A stretch of DNA of 64,000 nucleotides from an uncultured Hungatella sp. (GTDB lineage Bacteria; Bacillota; Clostridia; Lachnospirales; Lachnospiraceae): NCBI GenBank assembly GCA_910585435.1, contig CAJUEJ010000004.1, forward strand, positions 1 to 64,000, in the 5' to 3' direction. Shown in pieces: positions 56,913 to 64,000 of this stretch. The notes under the pieces were generated by a model. That model saw only the letters and a program-made list of their open reading frames with translations, had not been told where the DNA came from and made no database searches. How positions within the stretch are numbered: the first letter of the stretch is position 1; each line of letters begins with the position of its first letter. The translations under genes and the position numbers were made by a program.

Positions 56913-58820
56913 ATGGCATTTAATCCTTCCCAGGAAAAGGCAATCCATCATATCAAAGGGCCTATGATGGTTCTTGCCGGGCCGGGGTCAGGGAAAACCA
57001 CGGTTATTACCCACAGGACCAGATTCCTGATCCAGCAGGGGATTGACCCGGGAAATATTTTGGTTATTACCTTTACACGGGCTGCTGCCAGAGAAATGCA
57101 GGAGCGATTTATTACACTGATGGACGGGAAAAGCACAAGGGTCAGCTTCGGCACGTTTCACTCTGTCTTCTTTACCATCTTAAAGCATGCATACCGTTAT
57201 CAGGCTTCCAATATTGTGAGGGAGGAACAGAAGGCTGGTTTTATCCGGGAGATGATTGAGAAATACAGGCTGGAGCTTGAGGATGAGCATGAGTTTGTGC
57301 CTTCTGTCCTGGGAGAAATCAGCTTTGTGAAAAGCGAGATGCTGAGCCTGGATCATTATTATTCCAGGAATTGTTCGGAGGCTGTGTTTAAAAAGCTGTA
57401 TCAGGGCTATGAGAAGCGGATGCGGGATGCCGGGCTTTTGGATTTTGACGATATGCTGGTAATGTGCCATGAGCTGTTTGCCCAGCGCAAAGATATTCTG
57501 GAGGCGTGGCAGAATAAGTTCCGCTATATTCTTATTGACGAGTTCCAGGATATCAACAGGGTTCAGTATGAGATTGTAAAAATGCTGGCTCTTCCGGAGA
57601 ACAACCTGTTTATTGTGGGAGACGACGACCAGTCTATCTACCGTTTCCGGGGTGCAAAGCCGGAGATTATGCTGGGATTTACCAGGGATTATCCGAAAGC
57701 AAAAACCGTGCTTCTGGGAACCAATTACCGTTCCACCAGGGAGATTGTAGACACGGCTTCTGCCCTTATCAGCCATAACACAAAACGGTATGGAAAAAAA
57801 CTGACTGCGGCCAAAGGGGCAGGAAAGCCGGTGATCACCTGTCTATGCAGCCAGCCCCAGGAGGAGACTCTTCGGATCGTAACAGAAATTCAGGATTATG
57901 TCAGGGCCGGATACCGTCTGGAGGACATAGCGATCCTGTACCGGACCAATCTGGATCCCAGGCTGATGATAGAGAAGCTGATGGAGTACAATATTCCCTT
58001 TACCATGAAGGATTCTCTTCCCAATCTCTATGAACACTGGATTTCCAAAAATGTGCTGGCTTATATCCGTGCATCCAGAGGGGATCTGAAAAGAAGCAAT
58101 ATCCTTCCCATCATCAACCGCCCCAACCGCTACATAAGCCGGGATGCGCTGGAAGACGCCACCGTGTCCTGGAACAGGATGAAATCCTTTTATCAGGATA
58201 AGGGATGGATGGTGGAGCGGATCGAACAGCTGGAATATGATCTTTCCATGCTTAAAGATATGCCCCCCGCGGCAGCAGTCAATTATATCCGCAAGGCAGT
58301 GGGGTATGACGATTATATAAAGGAATATGCGCAGTTTCGGCGCATGAATCCGGAAGAGCTTCTGGAAGTCCTGGATCAGTTAAAGGAGAGCGGTGCAGGC
58401 TTTAAGACCATGGAGGCGTGGTTTCGGAACATGGAAGAGTACAAAGAAAAGCTGCAGGAGCAGGCCAGAGTCCAGAAGACAGAGCCTCTTGGCGTCTCCC
58501 TGATGACGATGCACAGCTCCAAGGGCCTGGAATTTAAGATCGTCTATATTCTGGATGCCAACGAGGGTATCACCCCCCATCGGAAAGCCATACTGGATGC
58601 AGATGTGGAGGAAGAGAGGCGGATGTTCTATGTGGCCATGACAAGGGCCAGGGAAAGGCTTCATGTGTGCTATGTGAGGGAACGGTACGGGAAAAAGCAG
58701 GAGCGATCCAGATTTATTGAAGAATATCAGGAAAACAGGGCTGTACCTCAGGCTGGGGCTAAGGGGCAGCACGGAAATCCTGCAAATAAACCTGGTAAGG
58801 AGAATGCAGGAATAGGGTAA
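56913..58820 (+). CDS. UvrD/PcrA-like superfamily 1 DNA helicase
   Basis: The 635-aa helicase has Walker A VLAGPGSGKTTVITHR (about residue 21), ITFTRAAAREMQ (motif Ia), DEFQDINRVQYE (motif II), GDDDQSIYRFRGA (III), TNYRST (IV), MTMHSSKGLEF (V) and FYVAMTRARERLH (VI). It unwinds DNA 3' to 5'. It is shorter than UvrD/PcrA (about 720-750 aa) and lacks the usual C-terminal tail, so it is a sub-family paralogue rather than PcrA itself. It appears co-transcribed with the corrinoid adenosyltransferase. Confidence 0.9.
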   Translation: MAFNPSQEKAIHHIKGPMMVLAGPGSGKTTVITHRTRFLIQQGIDPGNILVITFTRAAAREMQERFITLMDGKSTRVSFGTFHSVFFTILKHAYRYQASNIVREEQKAGFIREMIEKYRLELEDEHEFVPSVLGEISFVKSEMLSLDHYYSRNCSEAVFKKLYQGYEKRMRDAGLLDFDDMLVMCHELFAQRKDILEAWQNKFRYILIDEFQDINRVQYEIVKMLALPENNLFIVGDDDQSIYRFRGAKPEIMLGFTRDYPKAKTVLLGTNYRSTREIVDTASALISHNTKRYGKKLTAAKGAGKPVITCLCSQPQEETLRIVTEIQDYVRAGYRLEDIAILYRTNLDPRLMIEKLMEYNIPFTMKDSLPNLYEHWISKNVLAYIRASRGDLKRSNILPIINRPNRYISRDALEDATVSWNRMKSFYQDKGWMVERIEQLEYDLSMLKDMPPAAAVNYIRKAVGYDDYIKEYAQFRRMNPEELLEVLDQLKESGAGFKTMEAWFRNMEEYKEKLQEQARVQKTEPLGVSLMTMHSSKGLEFKIVYILDANEGITPHRKAILDADVEEERRMFYVAMTRARERLHVCYVRERYGKKQERSRFIEEYQENRAVPQAGAKGQHGNPANKPGKENAGIG

Positions 58821-58840
58821 AGGGAGAAGAAGGAGGTTGT

Positions 58841-59374
58841 ATGAGTCAGAAAAAAGGCTGTATCCATATATACTGCGGCGACGGCAAGGGGAAGACTACG
58901 GCAGCCCTTGGCCTGGCAGTGCGGGCAGCGGGAAGGGGCATGCATGTCCTTATGGCCAGATTTTTGAAAACCGACGATTCCGGTGAGGTTGCGGCTCTGC
59001 CACGGATTACAGGGATCGAAATCCTGCCCTGTGTAAAAACCTTTGGATTTTATTTTCAGATGACAGAGCAGCAGAAAAAAGAAGCAGAAGAATACTATGG
59101 AGCGCTTCTGGAAAAGGCCTGGCTGCAGGTGGCAAAAGGCGGATATGACATGCTGATTCTGGATGAGATCATGGCAGCCTGCAGCTGCCGCCTGGTATCG
59201 GAAGAGAGGCTGCTTCGGTACCTGCAGGAGAAACCGGCAGAACTGGAAGTGGTGATGACCGGAAGAGATCCGTCCCCGCAAATCTTGAACACGGCGGACT
59301 ACATCTCCGAGATTTACAAGAGAAGGCATCCTTTTGACAGCGGAATCGGGGCGAGGGAAGGGATTGAATACTGA
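58841..59374 (+). CDS. Corrinoid adenosyltransferase (CobO/BtuR type)
   Basis: The 177-aa enzyme attaches the 5'-deoxyadenosyl group to corrinoids. YCGDGKGKTTAALGLAVRA is the N-terminal P-loop, FLKTDDSGEVAALPRI and LILDEIMAACS the Walker B region, ELVMTGRDP-like ELEVVMTGRDPSPQILNTAD the C-terminal signature. No other cobalamin gene lies nearby. It starts 20 bp after the helicase stop with AAGGAGG. It may serve salvage rather than de novo synthesis. Confidence 0.88.
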   Translation: MSQKKGCIHIYCGDGKGKTTAALGLAVRAAGRGMHVLMARFLKTDDSGEVAALPRITGIEILPCVKTFGFYFQMTEQQKKEAEEYYGALLEKAWLQVAKGGYDMLILDEIMAACSCRLVSEERLLRYLQEKPAELEVVMTGRDPSPQILNTADYISEIYKRRHPFDSGIGAREGIEY

Positions 59375-59409
59375 TTTGGTGCAAAAACCACTATTGTCTA
59401 ATAAAATCC

Positions 59410-59438
59410 TTGCCTTTCCTCTCATATTCTGCTACAGT
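59410..59438 (+). promoter_or_regulatory. Possible promoter of the DUF1292 gene
   Basis: TTGCCT, 17 bp, TACAGT, 38 bp before the start codon. Confidence 0.45.
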
Positions 59439-59476
59439 GAACAAAAGAAACAAAAGTAAAATAAAAAGGAGATCCT

Positions 59477-59815
59477 ATGGGACGCAGAAAAAATCAAGAC
59501 AATGAGATAGACGAGAGAGAAGATATTACAGTCACTCTGACACTGGACGATGACAGGGAGCTGGAATGCGCGATTATCACTATCTTTGAGGCAGGCGGCA
59601 GAGACTATATCGCCCTTCTGCCTCTGGATGATGTGGAGGCAGAAGAAGGAGAAGTCTATCTGTACCGTTACAGCGAGGAAAACGGCCAGCCGGAGCTGGA
59701 AAATATCCAGGACGATGACGAATACGAGATCGTATCCGACGCCTTCGATGAATTCCTGGACACCCAGGAATACGATCAGCTTGTCAGCGAAGAGGATCTG
59801 GAGGAACTGGAATAA
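59477..59815 (+). CDS. DUF1292 acidic protein
   Basis: The 112-aa very acidic protein matches the DUF1292 family (YrzB-like): ITVTLTLDDDRELECAIITI, GRDYIALLPLDD, EGEVYLYRYSE and YEIVSDAFDEFLD. Function is unknown. The start follows AAAAAGGAGATCC. Its last 32 bp overlap the 3' end of the CYTH gene on the other strand. Confidence 0.85.
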   Translation: MGRRKNQDNEIDEREDITVTLTLDDDRELECAIITIFEAGGRDYIALLPLDDVEAEEGEVYLYRYSEENGQPELENIQDDDEYEIVSDAFDEFLDTQEYDQLVSEEDLEELE

Positions 59816-60272
59816 CCTTCGGATCCGGCTGCAGTGCCAGCCGGCTGTTCTGATATTCGCCTGAAAAAGTCACATCCGTACCAAACCAGGCCGGTGCCTG
59901 AAACTCATCGGCCTCTTCTTTTGTTTCAAATTCCACCTCCACCAGCATAAGCCCCTGATACGCCCCGGAAAAAATATCCAGCTCAGCCGTAAATCCGGTT
60001 CCCTCCACCGGAATCCGATACCGTCTTTTTGTCAAAACCATACCGTCTGCTTTCTCAAGCAAATGGGCGTAAGCCTTCCCGGTCAGCTCCAGATTATACT
60101 CTTCCCGGACCAAAAGCCCTTTTGACTTATACGTCAGATAATACTCCTCATCCTCCTTCCGGATCCGGATCACCGGCTCCGTACACAGATACGCCTGTTC
60201 AATCTCATGAAATGGACATGCATCATACCCTTCGGGCAAAAAATTTACCAGATACTTCCGCTCAATCTCCAT
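59784..60272 (-). CDS. CYTH-domain triphosphatase-like protein
   Basis: The 162-aa protein begins MEIERKYLV, the EIERK signature of CYTH domains (triphosphate tunnel enzymes). VIRIRKEDEEYYLTYKSKG, KRRYRIP and LDIFSGAYQGLMLVEVEFE provide the charged residues of the tunnel. Relatives hydrolyse tripolyphosphate, thiamine triphosphate or adenylate. The ATG at 60272 was chosen for the GGGAGGT ribosome site and the family start; the frame extends further upstream without conservation. It overlaps DUF1292 tail to tail. Confidence 0.85.
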   Translation of the reverse strand: MEIERKYLVNFLPEGYDACPFHEIEQAYLCTEPVIRIRKEDEEYYLTYKSKGLLVREEYNLELTGKAYAHLLEKADGMVLTKRRYRIPVEGTGFTAELDIFSGAYQGLMLVEVEFETKEEADEFQAPAWFGTDVTFSGEYQNSRLALQPDPKVIPVPPDPLR

Positions 60273-60388
60273 AAATACCTCCCACGCCATTTTGCTTATC
60301 CGGAACCATAATAGAATCTGCCTTTAGTCTATCACAAAAAAGCCCTTAAAACAAACGAAAAACAATGATTTTCCCACTGTTTCGCCTC

Positions 60389-60417
60389 TTGTATTTATAG
60401 AAAACCTATGATATAAT
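60389..60417 (+). promoter_or_regulatory. Promoter of the tig-clp operon
   Basis: TTGTAT, 17 bp, TATAAT with a TGA extension just before the -10. No CtsR (GGTCAAA) or CIRCE repeat was seen near it, although clp genes follow. Confidence 0.75.
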
Positions 60418-60496
60418 GCTAACTTGAAGTGTAGCGCCCTTAAAGCAGAAGAACAGACGTGGCGTTCACATATAGATCAAGGAGGAGCCCATAGAG

Positions 60497-61783
60497 ATGA
60501 GTTTACAAGTAGAGAATTTAGAGAAGAACATGGCAAAGATGACCGTGGAAGTGCCGGCTGAGAATTTAGAGAAGGCAATCAAGACCGCCTTTAACAAGAA
60601 TAAAAATCGTTTCAATATACCAGGTTTCCGCAGAGGCAAAGCTCCTCTGGCTATGATTGAAAAGATGTACGGCCCGGAAGTCTTCTACGAAGAAGCTGCC
60701 AACCTGGTATTGGAGGAGTCCTACCCGGAAGCTTCCAAAGAAAGCAATCTGGAGATCGTATCAAGACCGGAGATTGACATCGTACAGATTGAGAAGGGCA
60801 AGCCATTTATCTATACTGCTACCGTAGCCGTAAAACCGGAAGTGACCTTAGGTGATTACAAAGGCATCCAGGTAGAAAAAGCTTTGGCTGAAGTCACAGA
60901 TGAAGATGTGGAAAACGAGTTAAAGAGAGTACAGAATCAGAACTCCAGGCTTCTGACCATTGAAGACAGACCGGTGCAGGACGGCGATCAGACGGTTATT
61001 GATTTCGACGGATACGTAGATGGCAAGCGGTTTGAGGGCGGCAAGAGTGAGGATTATCCTCTGACTATCGGCTCCCATTCCTTTATCGATACCTTTGAAG
61101 AGCAGCTGATCGGAAAGAATATCGGCGAAGAGTGTGAAGTGAATGTCACATTCCCGGAAGAATACCATGCCAAGGAGCTGGCAGGAAAGCCGGCTGTTTT
61201 CAAGGTTACTGTAAAAGAGATCAAGATGAAGGAGCTTCCTGAGTTAAACGATGAGTTTGCAGAAGAAGTTTCAGAATTCGAGACCTTAGATGAATACAAG
61301 GCAGATATCAGGTCAAAGCTTTTGGAGAGGAAACAGAAAGAGGCAGCTATAGAGAACGAGAACCGGGTTGTTGAGAAGGTTGTTGAGAATGCGTCTATGG
61401 AGATTCCGGAGAAGATGCTGGAGACTCAGGTACAGAACATGATCAATGATTATGCCCGCAGGATGCAGAACCAGGGAATGCCTATGGAGCAGTATATGCA
61501 GTATACGGGCATGACACTGGAGAGCCTGCAGGAGCAGACCAGGCCCCAGGCAGAGAAGAGCATCCGCACCAGACTGGTTCTGGAGGCTGTGGTAAAGGCA
61601 GAAGACATCCAGATATCGGATGAGGCGGTGGAAGAAGAGCTTCAGAAGATGGCGGATTCCTACAAGATGGAAGTAGAGAAGGTAAAGGAATTTATGGGAG
61701 AGAGAGAGCTAAAGCAGATGAGAGAAGATCTGGCTGTTCAGGAAGCAATCGATTTCCTTGTTGCAGAGGCAGAGCTGGTATAA
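60497..61783 (+). CDS. tig: Trigger factor
   Basis: The 428-aa ribosome-bound chaperone has the N-terminal ribosome-docking domain with GFRRGKAPLAMIEKMYG (contains the GFRxGxxP signature), a PPIase FKBP domain (DGDQTVIDFDGYVDGKRFEG) and a helical C-terminal substrate cradle. It folds nascent chains at the exit tunnel. The start follows AAGGAGGAGCCC. It begins the tig-clpP-clpX-lon block. Confidence 0.95.
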   Translation: MSLQVENLEKNMAKMTVEVPAENLEKAIKTAFNKNKNRFNIPGFRRGKAPLAMIEKMYGPEVFYEEAANLVLEESYPEASKESNLEIVSRPEIDIVQIEKGKPFIYTATVAVKPEVTLGDYKGIQVEKALAEVTDEDVENELKRVQNQNSRLLTIEDRPVQDGDQTVIDFDGYVDGKRFEGGKSEDYPLTIGSHSFIDTFEEQLIGKNIGEECEVNVTFPEEYHAKELAGKPAVFKVTVKEIKMKELPELNDEFAEEVSEFETLDEYKADIRSKLLERKQKEAAIENENRVVEKVVENASMEIPEKMLETQVQNMINDYARRMQNQGMPMEQYMQYTGMTLESLQEQTRPQAEKSIRTRLVLEAVVKAEDIQISDEAVEEELQKMADSYKMEVEKVKEFMGERELKQMREDLAVQEAIDFLVAEAELV

Positions 61784-61853
61784 TCTCGCCCCTGTAAAAA
61801 AGCAGAAGGCGGCAGCGGCAAAGGCTTCGCTGCTGCGGTTGAGGAGGATAGAG

Positions 61854-62435
61854 ATGAGTTTAGTACCTTATGTAATAGAAGCCACCAGCAGAGGTGAACG
61901 TTCCTATGATATTTATTCCCGCCTCTTAAAAGAGAGGATTGTATTTCTGGGTGAGGAAGTAACGGACGTGACAGCAAGCCTGGTTGTGGCTCAGCTTTTG
62001 TTTCTGGAGTCGGAAGACCCGGCAAAAGACATTAACCTGTATATCAACAGCCCCGGCGGATCCGTGACTGCCGGCATGGCTATCTATGATACCATGAATT
62101 ACATTAAATGCGATGTGTCCACCGTATGTATCGGCATGGCGGCAAGCATGGGCGCATTTCTTCTGGCCGGCGGGGCAAAAGGGAAAAGGTTTGCCCTTCC
62201 CAATGCCGAGGTGATGATTCACCAGCCTTCAGGCGGCGCCAGGGGGCAGGCCACAGAGATTCAGATTGTGGCGGAGCAGATCCTGCGCACCAAGAAGAAA
62301 CTGAATGAGATACTGGCAGCCAACACCGGCCAGCCCATAGAGGTTATTGCCAGAGACACGGAGCGGGACAACTATATGACCGCAGATGAAGCTGTAAAAT
62401 ATGGCTTGGTTGATGCAGTGATTTCGAAACATTAA
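61854..62435 (+). CDS. clpP: ATP-dependent Clp protease proteolytic subunit
   Basis: The 193-aa serine protease has the catalytic triad: Ser98 in GMAASMGAFLL, His in PNAEVMIHQP and Asp in the C-terminal half (ARDTERDNYM). YINSPGGSVTAGMAIYDTM is the conserved oxyanion region. It forms the 14-mer degradation chamber with ClpX. The ATG at 61854 follows GAGGAGGATAG; earlier in-frame codons lie inside tig. A GCAGC/GCTGC hairpin lies in the 70-bp gap. Confidence 0.97.
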   Translation: MSLVPYVIEATSRGERSYDIYSRLLKERIVFLGEEVTDVTASLVVAQLLFLESEDPAKDINLYINSPGGSVTAGMAIYDTMNYIKCDVSTVCIGMAASMGAFLLAGGAKGKRFALPNAEVMIHQPSGGARGQATEIQIVAEQILRTKKKLNEILAANTGQPIEVIARDTERDNYMTADEAVKYGLVDAVISKH

Positions 62436-62464
62436 AAGGGAATTAAAAGGAGATGAAAGTTAAA

Positions 62465-63766
62465 ATGCCAGGCAGAATTGATGATAGAATTCGCTGTTCC
62501 TTCTGTGGAAAAAGCCAGGACCAGGTAAGAAAATTGATCGCAGGCAACAATAATGTCTTTATCTGTGATGAATGTATTGACCTGTGTTCGGAAATCCTGG
62601 AGGAAGAACTGGAAGAAGAGGGTGAGGCAGCAGAAGGATTAGGCGAGATCAATCTGTTAAAACCTAAGGAGATCAAAACATTTCTGGATGAATATGTGAT
62701 TGGCCAGGAAGCTGCCAAAAGGGTGCTGTCCGTGGCTGTCTACAATCACTATAAGCGCGTTACTTCCATGAAGAAGATGGATGTGGATGTACAGAAGAGC
62801 AATATTTTGATGTTAGGGCCTACTGGCTGCGGTAAAACCTATCTTGCACAGACCCTTGCCAAGATTCTGAATGTGCCTTTTGCCATTGCAGATGCCACTG
62901 CGCTGACAGAGGCAGGATACGTGGGAGAAGATGTGGAGAATATTCTGCTGAAGCTGATTCAGGCGGCGGATTATGATATCCAGAAAGCAGAATACGGTAT
63001 TATCTACATTGACGAGATTGATAAGATTACGAAGAAATCAGAGAATGTTTCCATCACCAGGGATGTATCAGGTGAAGGGGTTCAGCAGGCTCTCCTTAAA
63101 ATTCTGGAGGGAACCACAGCCAGTGTTCCTCCCCAGGGAGGCAGAAAGCATCCTCACCAGGAGCTGCTTCAGATAGATACCGCCAATATTCTGTTTATCT
63201 GCGGCGGAGCCTTTGACGGCCTGGAGAAGATTATTGAGCGCCGCTTAAGTACAGGCTCTATCGGGTTCAATGCGGAGATTGTGGATAGGCATAACACGGA
63301 CATCGATAAGCTTTTAAAGCAGGCGGAACCTCAGGATCTGATGAAATTCGGCCTGATTCCAGAGTTTATCGGACGTGTGCCTGTCACTGTGTCACTGGAG
63401 CTTTTGTCAGAGGAAGCATTGCTGCGGATTTTAAAAGAGCCGAAGAATGCTCTGGTAAAGCAGTATCAGAAGCTGTTTGAATATGACGATGTGAAGCTGG
63501 AGTTTTCCGATGAATCCCTGCGGGAGGTGGCCAGACTGGCCACAGAGAGGAAGACAGGAGCCAGGGGCTTACGTTCCATTATGGAATCAGTGATGATGGA
63601 TTTGATGTACGAGGTACCGTCAGATAATAATATCGGGATCTGTACCATCACAAAATCCGTGGTGGATAAGACCGGCGAGCCGGAGATCATATACCGGGAT
63701 GCGGCAGTGCCCAGAAAAAATATGGCTCAGAGGCTGAAAAAAGAGCGTTCAGGAGAAATAGCCTAG
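62465..63766 (+). CDS. clpX: ATP-dependent Clp protease ATP-binding subunit
   Basis: The 433-aa AAA+ unfoldase starts with the C4 zinc finger (CSFCGKSQDQVRKLI; CDECIDLC), then Walker A GPTGCGKT (about residue 122), Walker B IIYIDEIDKI, the ClpP-docking region with the IGF-type loop (STGSIGFNAEIVDR) and sensor 2. It feeds substrates to ClpP. The ATG at 62465 gives spacing of 12 nt from GGAG; an ATG at 62453 immediately follows the ribosome site and is too close. Confidence 0.95.
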   Translation: MPGRIDDRIRCSFCGKSQDQVRKLIAGNNNVFICDECIDLCSEILEEELEEEGEAAEGLGEINLLKPKEIKTFLDEYVIGQEAAKRVLSVAVYNHYKRVTSMKKMDVDVQKSNILMLGPTGCGKTYLAQTLAKILNVPFAIADATALTEAGYVGEDVENILLKLIQAADYDIQKAEYGIIYIDEIDKITKKSENVSITRDVSGEGVQQALLKILEGTTASVPPQGGRKHPHQELLQIDTANILFICGGAFDGLEKIIERRLSTGSIGFNAEIVDRHNTDIDKLLKQAEPQDLMKFGLIPEFIGRVPVTVSLELLSEEALLRILKEPKNALVKQYQKLFEYDDVKLEFSDESLREVARLATERKTGARGLRSIMESVMMDLMYEVPSDNNIGICTITKSVVDKTGEPEIIYRDAAVPRKNMAQRLKKERSGEIA

Positions 63767-63777
63767 CAGTTATGAAT

Positions 63778-63811
63778 AAAAAGATGGGAGAAGTTTCATT
63801 CCCATCTTTTT
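63778..63811 (+). terminator. Rho-independent terminator after clpX
   Basis: AAAAAGATGGGA, 9-nt loop, TCCCATCTTTTT. A perfect hairpin with built-in T run on both strands. Confidence 0.9.
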
Positions 63812-63846
63812 CTGTCATATGTCAGGTTGCCAAAAGAGGAGGAAAC

Positions 63847-64000
63847 ATGGAGGGAACAGCCATTACAATACCGGTCATTGCCCTGCGGGGACTGACAGTT
63901 TTTCCGGAGATGATGATCCATTTTGATATCAGCAGAAAAAAGTCTGTGGAAGCAGTGGAAAAAGCCATGGCCGGCAATCAGAAGGTATTTCTTGTAACTC
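63847..64000 (+). CDS. lon: Lon protease, N-terminal fragment (runs off the window)
   Basis: Only 51 codons are in the window. The sequence ITIPVIALRGLTVFPEMMIH is the Lon N-terminal substrate-binding (LAN) domain start. The ribosome site GAGGAGGAAAC precedes the ATG. The catalytic domains lie beyond the window edge. Its position after clpX is conserved in Firmicutes. The clpX terminator in front suggests partly separate expression. Confidence 0.8.
   Translation, partial: MEGTAITIPVIALRGLTVFPEMMIHFDISRKKSVEAVEKAMAGNQKVFLVT

Noticed and set aside
56685..56951. Minus-strand frames between gltX and the helicase
   Set aside because: They cross a terminator hairpin and the helicase ribosome site; no conserved features.
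60389..60496. CtsR or HrcA operator upstream of tig-clpP
   Set aside because: No GGTCAAA repeats or CIRCE element could be seen.

Overview
The window looks like the chromosome of a Gram-positive, spore-forming anaerobe of the Lachnospiraceae (Clostridium cluster XIVa; Enterocloster, Hungatella or Lacrimispora-like). This is inferred from the division cluster running into spoIIGA and sigE, a Spo0E-like gene, the rimP-nusA-rnpM-ylxQ-infB order, mid-GC protein genes, strong AGGAGG ribosome sites and frequent GTG/TTG starts. No rRNA, tRNA or CRISPR array was recognised. Product names rest on motifs and remembered family features; no database search was run.

Region 1 (1-10.3 kb) is patchy and accessory. 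It holds an AT-rich pair (Ntn-type amide hydrolase and Vat/CatB acetyltransferase), an exported FAD/FMN reductase behind two palindromes, a GH4 glycosidase divergent from an AraC regulator across a 31-bp tandem repeat, a decayed MATE gene broken by a 17-bp duplication, a PIN toxin-antitoxin pair, a DUF1349 gene, a stray piece of ychF, and then intact ychF. Two very short minus-strand genes (46 and 40 aa) have near-consensus promoters.

Region 2 (10.6-26.8 kb) covers envelope, division and sporulation: lgt with a coupled Spo0E-like gene, then mraZ, rsmH, ftsL-like, two class B PBPs, mraY, murD, ftsW/spoVE, murA, ftsQ/divIB, ftsZ, spoIIGA and sigE. The mraZ promoter carries a phased GTGG repeat array and spoIIGA has a Spo0A-type promoter. 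murG and murC are not in the cluster.

Region 3 (27-37.8 kb) begins with an LplABC-type sugar transporter, a ROK kinase, a PHP metallohydrolase and an unknown protein, with a 145-bp perfect-inverted-repeat element between the kinase and the hydrolase. It continues with a likely defence-island remnant (a BREX PglX-like tail, an ABC-type ATPase and a putative PD-(D/E)xK nuclease), an AraC regulator, DUF3842 and a broken small gene.

Region 4 (37.9-50.1 kb) is the translation and RNA operon: rimP, nusA, rnpM, ylxQ, infB, rbfA, nrnA, truB, ribF, rpsO and pnp. NusA and IF2 carry large repetitive extensions.

Region 5 (50.2-64 kb) holds a polar amino-acid ABC transporter, a secreted M14 carboxypeptidase, gltX behind a structured leader, a UvrD-like helicase, a corrinoid adenosyltransferase, DUF1292 overlapping a CYTH gene, then tig, clpP, clpX and the start of lon. 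The best candidates for something new are the ATPase-nuclease pair, the 145-bp inverted-repeat element and the gltX leader.
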